Both the position numbers and the translations under genes were made by a program. From Spodoptera frugiperda (taxonomy: Eukaryota > Arthropoda > Insecta > Lepidoptera > Noctuidae), in the NCBI RefSeq assembly GCF_023101765.2, contig NC_064214.1:3416001-3480000 (forward strand): DNA of 64,000 nucleotides, written 5' to 3'. Under the pieces are notes generated by a model. It was not told where the DNA came from. It worked only from the letters and a program-made list of their open reading frames with translations, and ran no database searches. Of the stretch, positions 47,801 through 54,600 are shown one piece after another; position 1 is the first letter of the stretch; the number at the start of each line of letters is the position of its first letter.

Positions 47801-48498
47801 GAAAATCATTGTCTTGATGGTTCCTTTGAACTTTAAAATACAGAAAAAGGGATTCCCTATCCTCAAAATTTTAATACCAAAATATTTTTTCTATTGCAGA
47901 CTGTTGCATCAGCGAAACGGAACTACTTACGTTAGCAGAGAAGACGAAACGGCAGCTGAGGCTACGCGAACTGTTGCTGGCCAACTCCAAGGACGCTCGT
48001 CTAGTCGTCATGTCCCTACCTATGCCTAGGAAGGTTCGTATCCAAATCTAAACTGATCCTTATCTATTTACTTGACAATTTCCTGATCTATATCTTCCTT
48101 GTCTTAAAATTGTATTCCTGCTATTCATTCTCTAATTCTTTTCTGCTATCTTGGTCCGTGTAGACGGTATGTATTGTGCTTGTAGAAAAATAGAAATCTA
48201 TTTGTCGCAACCACGGGAATCTATAGAAAACCTTTCTAAATATGCTTACCAATTTTTTTTTACTTTACTATCTAGCCTTAAATTTTCCTACGTTTAAAAC
48301 TTTCTTATTTTTATTAAGCTTGTAGCTTATTTCTGCAAAAAGCTGAATCATAAGAGTTATATTTTCTCTATTGTTACATCGCAGGGTTCAGTGTCTGCTC
48401 CTCTGTACATGGCGTGGCTGGAGATGATGAGCCGCGACATGCCGCCCATGATGTTCGTGCGTGGCAACCACACCTCCGTGCTCACCTTCTATTCTTAA
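29823..48498 (+). CDS. NKCC: Na-K-Cl cotransporter (SLC12 family), regulated paralogue A
   Basis: Complete gene of 19 coding exons (29823-29836, 30086-30374, 33444-33524, 33755-33935, 35017-35276, 39763-39871, 40319-40458, 42953-43186, 43384-43615, 43770-43891, 44366-44501, 45145-45356, 45871-46112, 46203-46456, 46782-46960, 47297-47454, 47553-47695, 47900-48033, 48385-48498), 3234 nt, 1077 residues, every junction in phase. The product is an electroneutral plasma-membrane Na+/K+/2Cl- symporter. The N-tail (1-128) has the kinase-docking motif RFTV (5-8) and Thr67 within LTREALPRLDNYR, matching the NKCC1 phosphoacceptor context TxxAxPRxDxYR; Ser62 sits where vertebrates have a second Thr. Twelve membrane segments span about 131-600. 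Ion-site motifs are NIWG (TM1), YYIISRSLGPE (TM3), FPSVTG (TM6) and ATLSTAL (TM8). The loop after TM7 has three N-glycosylation sequons. The C-domain (600-1077) is of SLC12 type. Size and N-tail suggest the moth counterpart of the Manduca bumetanide-sensitive cotransporter (from memory). Tandem partner: 51667-63673. Confidence 0.95.
30086..30374 (+). CDS. NKCC: NKCC-A coding exon 2 (regulatory N-tail)
   Basis: Acceptor tatcactag|GTTTAC, donor GAG|gtaagt. It completes RFTV, then encodes the hydrophilic tail with LTREALPRLDNYR (Thr67) and a RPSLGELHGD segment conserved before TM1 in insect NKCCs. Confidence 0.95.
30375..33443 (+). other. NKCC-A intron 2
   Basis: 3.1-kb intron with one SINE-like copy (30491-30650), a GC-rich spot at 32460-32530 and another at 33140-33280. 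The latter two could be regulatory, but nothing specific is recognised. Confidence 0.6.
30491..30650 (+). repeat. SINE-like repeat, copy 4
   Basis: GGAACTGCGGACTACCTAGC, GAGTAGGAATGGGATG, CGCCTCGCCCAAGGCGAGAC and CATTGGATGATTTCCCCC; same family as the copies at 14.6, 17.5 and 17.9 kb. Confidence 0.7.
33444..33524 (+). CDS. NKCC: NKCC-A coding exon 3
   Basis: 27 codons with a QQQQ run, ending in the IKLGWIQ segment that leads into TM1; acceptor gttgcag, donor CAA|gtaagt, phase 0 on both sides. The matching NKCC-B exon (53092-53166) ends in the same IKLGWIQ. Confidence 0.95.
33755..33935 (+). CDS. NKCC: NKCC-A coding exon 4 (TM1-TM2)
   Basis: Begins GVLIPCLLNIWGVMLFLR, the SLC12 TM1 with the unwound NIWG ion-site segment, and runs through TM2 (VITTLSMSAICTNG). 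It is 181 nt, phase 0 in and 1 out, the same length and phase as in NKCC-B. Confidence 0.97.
33936..35016 (+). other. NKCC-A intron 4
   Basis: 1.1 kb; no repeat or hidden exon was recognised. The acceptor region is tttcatcccacag. Confidence 0.6.
35017..35276 (+). CDS. NKCC: NKCC-A coding exon 5 (TM3-TM4)
   Basis: Contains YYIISRSLGPEFG, the TM3 signature with the K+-coordinating Tyr of the family, FAFANAVAASMNTIGFCDSL, and TM4. It is 260 nt, equal to the NKCC-B exon. Confidence 0.97.
37150..37316 (+). mobile_element. Non-autonomous element fragment
   Basis: AGCGGCTTTGCCCGCGTTCG, an ATCCGTTCAGTAGTTTCAGC segment and the end AACTTTCACATTTATAATAT are the words of a very common lepidopteran interspersed repeat; the element at 46992-47215 is a relative. 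Confidence 0.45.
37907..38040 (+). repeat. RTE-like LINE 3' end
   Basis: AACCGTTGGATGCAGGTCGC, GGAAGTCATTGGGAGAGGTC and TATGTTCAGCAGTGGACGTC lead to a simple tail GGCTGATATGATATGATGAT. This is the stereotyped 3' end of an RTE-type LINE in moths. The rest of the element is absent, as in a 5'-truncated insertion. Confidence 0.6.
38250..38370 (-). repeat. LINE-tail-like fragment
   Basis: AGTCCTACTGCAGGCCAAAG followed by a TTCCTTCCACTCCTCTCTGT segment resembles the inverted tail of a moth LINE whose usual form reads ...CCACTGCTGGGCATAGGCC.... Diverged. Confidence 0.35.
38568..38645 (+). repeat. Dispersed repeat, copy b
   Basis: AAGTGGTGAAAAATGGGTGT, ACATTGTATAGCGGCATT and CCGTAATGTGCACCTCTG match the copies at 20918 and 49950. 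Confidence 0.55.
39763..39871 (+). CDS. NKCC: NKCC-A coding exon 6 (TM5)
   Basis: 109 nt encoding one hydrophobic segment, NFLIAIIVGAMVDFVVG, and a short loop; acceptor gtccacag, donor AGCT|gtaagt. Confidence 0.96.
40319..40458 (+). CDS. NKCC: NKCC-A coding exon 7 (TM6)
   Basis: 140 nt with FSVFAIFFPSVTGIQAGAN, the broken TM6 helix whose Pro and Thr line the ion site in NKCC1 structures; NISGDLK follows. Confidence 0.97.
40459..42952 (+). other. NKCC-A intron 7
   Basis: 2.5-kb intron. A repeat-like word, TCGCCTGATGGATGGTAAAG, lies near 40600, and a near-perfect inverted pair, CATTGGTTGTGAGAAT / ATTCTCAACCAATG, at 40730-40762. GC-rich patches at 41390-41480 and 42040-42180 (several TGACGTCA-like words) may be regulatory. 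No exon. Confidence 0.55.
42953..43186 (+). CDS. NKCC: NKCC-A coding exon 8 (TM7 and glycosylated loop)
   Basis: 78 codons: DPASAIPKGTLLA, TM7, then an extracellular loop with sequons NLT, NGT and NGT and two Cys residues. The NKCC-B counterpart is 14 codons shorter. Confidence 0.97.
43384..43615 (+). CDS. NKCC: NKCC-A coding exon 9 (TM8-TM9)
   Basis: Contains CWAATLSTALTNLLSVPRLI; the Ser-Thr pair corresponds to the Na+-site Ser-Ser of vertebrate NKCC1, so Na+ coordination is plausible. RGYVLTFFVSLLFLLIG is TM9. 232 nt in both paralogues. Confidence 0.97.
43770..43891 (+). CDS. NKCC: NKCC-A coding exon 10 (TM10)
   Basis: 122 nt; LNTIAPLISNFYLASYALIN is TM10, followed by NFCTFHAAL and a basic loop ending WRPTFR. 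Confidence 0.97.
43892..45144 (+). other. NKCC-A introns 10 and 11
   Basis: The two introns flanking exon 11 (474 and 643 bases) contain no recognisable repeat, RNA gene or additional exon. Confidence 0.5.
44366..44501 (+). CDS. NKCC: NKCC-A coding exon 11 (TM11-TM12)
   Basis: 136 nt, starting YYNVWLSLIGFLSCVAIMLL and continuing to the last membrane helix before the cytoplasmic C-domain. Confidence 0.97.
45145..45356 (+). CDS. NKCC: NKCC-A coding exon 12
   Basis: First part of the cytosolic C-domain: WGSSTQAQIY, then NYWPQLLVLAGRPQSRPALV, the conserved segment of all NKCC/KCC C-domains. Confidence 0.97.
45357..45870 (+). other. NKCC-A intron 12
   Basis: 514 bases, AT-rich. Contains words such as ATTTGACAAAATGTCAAAAT (an imperfect palindrome) that look repeat-derived. 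No exon. Confidence 0.5.
45871..46112 (+). CDS. NKCC: NKCC-A coding exon 13
   Basis: 242 nt, markedly GC-rich; contains GVGRLAPNVLLMGYKADW, typical of the SLC12 C-domain. Donor CTGCA|gtaagt. Confidence 0.97.
46203..46456 (+). CDS. NKCC: NKCC-A coding exon 14 (two possible donors)
   Basis: Variable, GC-rich linker of the C-domain. Two donors in the same phase exist: TCCA|gtacgt after 46429 and GATA|gtaagt after 46456. Using one or the other removes or keeps nine residues (STLSLDATD). The downstream site is closer to consensus and was used for the model. Confidence 0.9.
46782..46960 (+). CDS. NKCC: NKCC-A coding exon 15
   Basis: Ser/Lys-rich stretch including KERKKKDKKND, then LSQMTIFQRKQ, which resembles the QF-x-KKQ segment before the conserved DVWWLYDDGG of NKCCs. 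Confidence 0.93.
46992..47215 (+). mobile_element. Non-autonomous element in NKCC-A intron 15
   Basis: Starts CTAGCTACTTCCGCGCGGTT, contains CAGTAGTTTCTGAGATTAGC and AACAAACAAAGAAACAAAC, and ends at TTTATAATATTAGTATAG followed by a short tandem of TAGTATAGTAT. Most of the 336-base intron is this insertion. Confidence 0.55.
47297..47454 (+). CDS. NKCC: NKCC-A coding exon 16
   Basis: Contains DVWWLYDDGGLTILLPYII and LRIFAL, the most conserved block of the C-domain. Donor AAA|gtaagt, phase 2. Confidence 0.97.
47553..47695 (+). CDS. NKCC: NKCC-A coding exon 17
   Basis: MANLLAKFRIDYSSLTMV and a charged linker; acceptor attttctag, donor CCAG|gtaagg. Confidence 0.96.
47900..48033 (+). CDS. NKCC: NKCC-A coding exon 18
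   Basis: 134 nt, same length as in NKCC-B. Contains RLRELLLANSKDARLVVMSL and the PMPRK end, as in other NKCCs. Confidence 0.97.
48034..48384 (+). other. NKCC-A intron 18
   Basis: 351 bases of AT-rich DNA with no recognised element; the donor AAG|gttcgt is slightly off consensus. Confidence 0.5.
48385..48498 (+). CDS. NKCC: NKCC-A coding exon 19
   Basis: Terminal exon: APLYMAWLEMMSRDMPPMM, then FVRGNHTSVLTFYS and TAA at 48496-48498. The xxFVRGNxxxVLTFYS end is the family C-terminus. Confidence 0.97.
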   Translation, partial: GSVSAPLYMAWLEMMSRDMPPMMFVRGNHTSVLTFYS

Positions 48499-49107
48499 AT
48501 TATTCTATTAAGTTACTGTTACTACTACAGATATATACTAATCAATAGTACGAGTACTTACCAGAATCCGTAACGTCATAGTTACTGCAGATTTTTTGCT
48601 GATGTGGCCATGTAAATGGTTCTTTGCGAATAGCGATCTGTACTTACCACCAGTAAATTCATAGACTGTCATTTCTTAAATGATTACTTCAATATTTTGT
48701 ATTGAAGCCCTCTGAGAAAAGATATCAAGTACAATTTAAAAATATAATTTACAAGTCAATGCATGCATGAGTTCCAAGTTTTAGATACCTTTGACTGCAT
48801 GTTTTTATCTACGTATTAGGGTGACTGTGACACTATAGATATAATATATGTTTTTATGTAATAGAAGTACATTTTCGACAATGCAATTTTTTTAGTTACC
48901 GTTACTAACAGTACAATTTTAAAAAAGCAACAGTTACTACCTATAATATTTACATTCAAGAACAATTTTGTACTTATCATGAAAATACAGCATTTTATCA
49001 TTAATGTTAAGACACTAAATAGGGCAAATACTTAGTTAGTGTTACTTAGTACTTAGTGTTAATTAGATTAAGTGAAAACATCGTAGGTTTAAGGTTTTAA
49101 ATGAACC

Positions 49108-49113
49108 AATAAA
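49108..49113 (+). terminator. NKCC: Possible proximal poly(A) signal of NKCC-A
   Basis: AATAAA 610 bases after the NKCC-A stop. Use would give a shorter 3'UTR lacking the minisatellite. Confidence 0.4.
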
Positions 49114-49378
49114 ATGAACAAAATGTTTTACCAAAGCACAATACAAGTATTATGTAATAATTATTTATGTCTGTAATTTAGAAAATGTATTTTGTTATCT
49201 TAGAGACGAACAACGCACTAAGAATCACATTATTTTGACTCAAACTTCAGTAACATAATTACCTTATTTGGGCATTTAGGGATAGATTTATTGTTTAGAG
49301 CCTGGATCTTATGCACCTACAAAGTGGACAAGTTACTTAAACGCAACAATTTTTATTTTAATAGAACATAGTTTAGAC

Positions 49379-49572
49379 AGAGCCCAATATCAATCCCTGT
49401 GGAACACATATTATACACAGGGCCCAATATCGATCCCTGTGGAACACATATTATACACAGGGCCCAATATCGATCCCTGTGGAACACATATTATACACAG
49501 GGCCCAATATCGATCCCTGTGGAACACATATTATACACAGGGCCCAATATCGATCCCTATGGAACACATATT
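49379..49572 (+). repeat. 40-bp minisatellite in NKCC-A 3'UTR
   Basis: Nearly five tandem copies of a 40-base unit, each including TATTATACACAGGGCCCAAT and ATCGATCCCTGTGGAACA. Internal copies are identical; the first and last differ by single bases. Because 40 is not a multiple of three, each frame reads the unit differently, which creates the two spurious open frames here. It lies between the two candidate poly(A) signals. Confidence 0.95.
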
Positions 49573-49815
49573 TTCTATTATGTTTTATTTTATTAGCGTC
49601 TATGTACTTTTTATAATTTATTAAAAATTAAGTTAGATATAAGCGATTTGTGATTTACTTTCGAATCTGTTATTTTTATAGTTCATTAACTTAAATATAA
49701 TTTTAAATATTTATTACTTAACTCACACTGTATGCTCTCAATGCTGCGATGGAGACATTGTGTTTAACTTATTTCAATCCATTTTATTTTAATAGAAAGA
49801 CAATCCAATTTTTGC

Positions 49816-49821
49816 AATAAA
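49816..49821 (+). terminator. NKCC: Possible distal poly(A) signal of NKCC-A
   Basis: AATAAA followed about 30 bases on by the GT-rich GTGTATAGTTTTATTTTAATGT-type region. It gives a 3'UTR of about 1.3 kb including the minisatellite. Confidence 0.5.
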
Positions 49822-49949
49822 TTATAATTATCAATATTTAAATGTGTATAGTTTTATTTTAATGTGAAATCATTTCATTTCATCCTTTTAAAACCAATTT
49901 GATTTATCAATCATTATATGAATCATCACGCTTTTTATCCTCAAATGGG

Positions 49950-50048
49950 TTGGCAGTGGTGCATATTACGGCATGACATGCCACTGTACAATGTAAACCC
50001 ACTTTTCACCATTTGTGCTATAAGTCCCATGTAATAGGGGGGGGGGGG
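49950..50048 (-). repeat. Dispersed repeat, copy c
   Basis: Inverted relative of the 20918 and 38568 copies: CACTGTACAATGTAAACCCA, CTTTTCACCATTTGTGCTAT and AGTCCCATGTAATAG, ending in a run of about 12 G (50038-50049), which may be imprecise in the assembly. Confidence 0.6.
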
Positions 50049-50154
50049 GAACCTATTGCCATTTTATCAATTACTTGGCCAACAATCTACTAAATAACGT
50101 CATCCACCAATCATCTATATTACAAGAATAGTCTATGTACTACCTTTTCTTCTA

Positions 50155-51380
50155 CAGGGTGACTTTGAATTCGACGTATTCCTCTCGGGAGGTGATAATA
50201 CAACTAATTTCCTACAAAATTAGCCCTGGGGTCCTTGGGCGGAGAGTGGCTAGTTTCTGAGATATTCAACATTTTTGGTTTTGGTAAAAAAATCCCGAAT
50301 TGATCACAAAAACATCAATAAATAAAAAAATACTGGTTGGATTTTAGTAGTTTTAGTTTTAATCAGTTGCCAATAGATCAGTTATCATTTATAAATACTA
50401 ATAATGGCACAAATATCATTCGTTTTAAAATAGCAAGTAATTTCCTATCAAATTTTGTTTTGTGCCACTAATTAGGTCGATAGAAAACTGGATTTATTTC
50501 AAAAAAAATATATGACACTAAGCGTACAAACTATTAGAAAAACTTCCTTGGCTTATTAGCTATCCAGAAACATAAAATTATTGACAACATTCTCAAAAAT
50601 AAATGAATTAATTGATGATAAGTAGAGTGTAAAGAGAAAAGGGCAATTTCAAAAACATCTTTATTTGCAAAAAAATGTTCAAAGTAACCTTCCCTACGAC
50701 GAATACATGCCCGAACACGCTTCCTTATCTCTATGACGGTCACTCTTGGACTGAATATGCGTCTAATTTCGTCATTATCTTCAAATACGTTTTGGAGAAG
50801 AATTTCGATACACGGCCTATTCCGTCTGTATAAACAAGGGTCTTCATGTAAAAATCAACCGGCGTTAGGTTCTGGTCATTGTGCATGCCATGTAGTCATG
50901 TAGTGGGACTGCCCTGTCAATCCAACGCCTGAAAACCGATGTATCCAACCACTGCCGCACAGTAGTTCGATAGTGCACATAAGCCAAGGAAGTTTTTCTA
51001 ATAGTTTGTACGCTTAGTGTCATATATTTTTTTTGAAATAAATCCAGTTTTCTATCGACCTAATTAGTGGCACAAAACAAAATTTGATAGGAAATTACTT
51101 GCTATTTTAAAACGAATGATATTTGTGCCATTATTAGTATTTATAAATGATAACTGATCTATTGGCATCTGATTAAAACTAAAACTACTAAAATCCAACC
51201 AGTATTTTTTTATTTATTGATGTTTTTGTGATCAATTCGGGATTTTTTTACCAAAACCAAAAATGTTGAATATCTCAGAAACTAGCCACTTTCCGCCCAA
51301 GGACCTCAGGGCTAATTTTGTAGGAAATTAGTTGTATTATCACCTCCCGAGAGGAATACGTCGAATTCAAAGTCACCCTG
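50155..51380. mobile_element. 1.2-kb DNA transposon derivative with ~400-bp inverted repeats
   Basis: The arms 50155-50559 and 50985-51380 are near-identical inverted copies. They start CAGGGTGACTTTGAATTCGA and are flanked by TA on each side, the target duplication of Tc1/mariner (IS630) elements. The ~425-base core, read on the minus strand, gives broken pieces such as VRQWLDTSVFRRWIDRAVPL and, one frame away, LTPVDF, then RKRVRACIRRREGYFEHF. These resemble the C-terminal third of insect mariner-like transposases (RWIGR...PRSPDLTPLDF...C...GGHFEH). The frame is interrupted and the N-terminal part is missing, so the copy is non-autonomous. It occupies most of the NKCC-A/NKCC-B intergenic region. 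Confidence 0.85.
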
Positions 51381-51666
51381 TATAATGTCAAAGAGAAACA
51401 CTTCCGTACAATAGACTCCTTTGATTAAATTTCTAAACGTAATAATTAGAACGTTCTAATTAAGAAGATATCACAAATTTGACAAACTCTAGACATAGAT
51501 GTCAAATTTCACAATGTTAGAATGGATAAATAAATAAATAACAAATAATATTCAATTGTAATATCCACTGTTTTTAAGTGAAAGGGGTACTTAGTAAATC
51601 ACAGTACGTAAGAAATCAATACAATAAATGTGTTGTAATTTAAAAAATCTTTGTGTTTTGAGAAAT
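51381..51666 (+). promoter_or_regulatory. Short upstream region of NKCC-B
   Basis: Only about 285 bases lie between the transposon end and the predicted NKCC-B start codon, so the promoter must be here or inside the transposon unless leader exons lie further upstream. No TATA box or CpG-rich block is visible. The start site is unknown. Confidence 0.3.
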
Positions 51667-51689
51667 ATGAGTGCAACGGCAAACAAAAA
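51667..51689 (+). CDS. NKCC-B coding exon 1 (predicted)
   Basis: ATG followed by seven codons (MSATANK) and AA|gtaagt, leaving phase 2. It is the only upstream start I found whose phase fits the 52684 exon, which in turn gives phase 0 into the certain exon 3. The alternative ATG at 52453 (donor TTATG|gtaagt, phase 1) does not fit. Confidence 0.45.
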
Positions 51690-54600
51690 GTAAGTATCGT
51701 CGACGTAGTTCCTCGATGTACGTGTTATATCGATGAATGTATCATGAAACGTATGCAAACCGTAGTTGAATGGTTGTAAAAATATTAACCTGCTATAGGT
51801 ATGCTATAACTAATCTACGAAAAAGTTGATTTTACAGTATGCTATCTAGATAGTTTACCCGCCAAACTTCGGTCAGTGGGTAACCATAGGGGTGGACTTC
51901 CTGAAAACAGTACATGTTTCACCATTTGCCGTAATTTAAGATTTACCGACAGAATTGGAAAATAATTGAGTTAATTATCTATATACACCTCTTTAACACA
52001 TTGAACGTCGTGGTGGTCACCGGTGACCGACGTTAGCGGAGGATTTGCCTTCAACAGTTTTCTATTGGCAGTCAAAGACTTAATTTGTACCGTAATTAAA
52101 GATTCCGAAGACCCATTCTTATGAAGTGATTATTTTGAATACAAAGCTGATTGGCCCCTGCGTTAGTCAAAACTACTACCCGATACGAACAGTTATGGTC
52201 TTGCAGACAAAACAATGGCAACTAAGGGTTACATACGTTACGTATGTGTTGTAGCTAAAGAAGTTCAAATTATACTGGTTGATAGGCTGAAGTAACCGGT
52301 AGAGTGCGGTACTGAAGCAGTTCCTACAAGACCGTGGTCGAACCACCACATCACTAATTAGTGGAGTTTAATTATTTCATATTGAAACGCGTTCCTGCTT
52401 CAAAGTGCAAATTGTATTGTGAAGAATAATCCGGATAGTATATGCCTCTACAATGGACGAACGTTTGATAAAAACTTATGATTATGGTAAGTGGAAACTA
52501 CAATATTTTATGGGTACAAGAATAATAAGATTAATTTTACATACAACAGCTTCATTTACCAATAAAAATCTCTTTATTCTCTCTTTTGATAAAGAACTTT
52601 ATGATTATAGGATTAAATTACATATTTATAAATTGGTTCCTTTAAATGAAATACTCTGCTATAGGATATTCTATACATCATAGACGCCATACTACAGCCG
52701 GTACAGAATCCTCGTATGAACTTCGGGATACGACCGGAAATCTATTGGTACGTCAATTCATGATAGCTATAGAATTGTAATTTATAAATATGTAGACGAT
52801 TTGGTGTAAAACTGTTCAAAATGTGCATTGGAATGAGCATGAGACTGAAACATAATTAAATATACTAGATTATATTGATACCTAATTCCATATTATATAA
52901 AATAATATATTGATTCATTAGAAAGGACATTACCAATAAAACAAAAATAGAAGGATTCACATTTTGAATAGTATCTGAAAACCGTAAACTGGTTATTACT
53001 AGTTTTACAGCTAGTGCCTTCCAAGCGGTTAGAACCGCTTTTCTACAATCCATTTCGTTGTCGGTATTTTAATGTTTTCTTTTTACACCAGTCAACCAAT
53101 ACGAGTCACGCGGAGCCAACTCCTGAACTGACTACGTATGGAAACATCAAACTGGGATGGATACAGGTAAAGTGAAATAAACTGGTGTTCATATTTAGCT
53201 ATAATACTTTTATACAGTCAATAGTCTGGAGTTATAACACAATATCACTTTTTAATCCTCGAGGAAACAGACACATTTATAAACAGACCAATTTTTCACC
53301 AGTTACAGCTGGAACTGTTTTTTATGGAAAAGGTGGCAAACGAGCAGACGAGTCACCTGATGGTAAGCGATCAGCGGCGCCCATGGACACCCGCAACAGC
53401 AAAGGAGGCATAGGTGTGTTGTCGACCTTAAAAAGGAGTATGCTCTGTGTGTAGTTTAATATTTTGTCACCATAGGGCGTACTAATACCATGTCTGCTAA
53501 ACATAGGGCGTACTAATACCATGTCTGCTAAACATCTGGGGCGTGATGCTGTTCCTCCGCATCGCGTGGGTGGTGGGGCAGGCGGGCATCGCCCTCTCCT
53601 GCCTCATCGTCTTCACGGCTGGCGTGGTCTGCGTCATCACCACGCTCTCCTTGAGCGCTATCTGCACTAATGGGGAACTACAGGGAGGTATAAAAACGTC
53701 TGATATTTTATATTAATTATATCTTTCTTATTCACTTAAATATCGTGATCATGAAGTTTGAGCAGTGTTGGATCCCTTGGCACAGAAATTTCAGTTTTAA
53801 AAATTCCAAGAAATGTCTGAATTAGATCTAATAAAACAGTAGCTTTTATTATATTATCTCTCAAATTAATAAAGTATTTCAAAACACTACCACTGTTTTT
53901 AACAAGAATTTGCAATACTAAAAATAATTATTTGTAGGTGGTGTATATTTCTTGGTATCAAGATCTTTAGGAGCAGAACTTGGTGCTTCCGTAGGAATCA
54001 TATTCGCATTCGCTAACGCCGTGGCTGCGAGTATGAACACTATTGGCTTCTGCGACTCTCTAAATGAATTGCTAAAGTCCCATAGCGTTAAAATAATAGA
54101 CAATGGTCCCAACGACACGCGAATAGTTGGCGCCGCGGCTTTGTTCGTTATGTGCGTCATATGTGCTATTGGCATGGATTGGGAAACAAAAACACAAGTA
54201 AGTATTCTATAATCACTATATATTAGCTCTATGCGTAATTTGCAGCACGCTCAGATAACGTTTTTCTTCTTTTTAAAATCGGACTGGTGTAAATTTTTGC
54301 CAAAATCACTTAAGGTTTTTACCTGGATTATTTGACTTTTGCCTTTCGCAACCGATCAGGCTTTATTAATTTTTGTATTTACATTTTTTCTATTTAAAAG
54401 TTCTTCGTTTATATTTCAGAACCTGTTAATAGTGGTCATAGTTACAGCAATAACAAACTTTCTACTGGGCGTTGCTATAGGACCACGCTCTGATGCAGCG
54501 AGATCGCAAGGCTTTGTGGGTATCAGTGGTAAGATTTTGGATGTCTACTAGTAGGAATCTATTAATTTTCGAGAGAGCTTCTATTACAAATGTCTTTTTA

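Noticed and set aside
49379..49572. CRISPR-like array
   Set aside because: Pure tandem repeat without spacers, in a eukaryotic 3'UTR.
49399..49624. Two overlapping open frames reading a repeated EHILYTGPNIDP-type peptide
   Set aside because: They are the translation of the 40-bp minisatellite in a 3'UTR; the unit length is not a multiple of three.
52290..52350. tRNA-like stretch with GGTAGAGTGCGG and GGTCGAACC
   Set aside because: It does not fold into a complete cloverleaf; at best a decayed SINE head.
52453..52486. ATG with donor TTATG|gtaagt as the NKCC-B first exon
   Set aside because: It leaves phase 1, which does not fit the following exons; the only phase-compatible downstream segment (53011-53063) would leave a 28-base intron, too short to splice.
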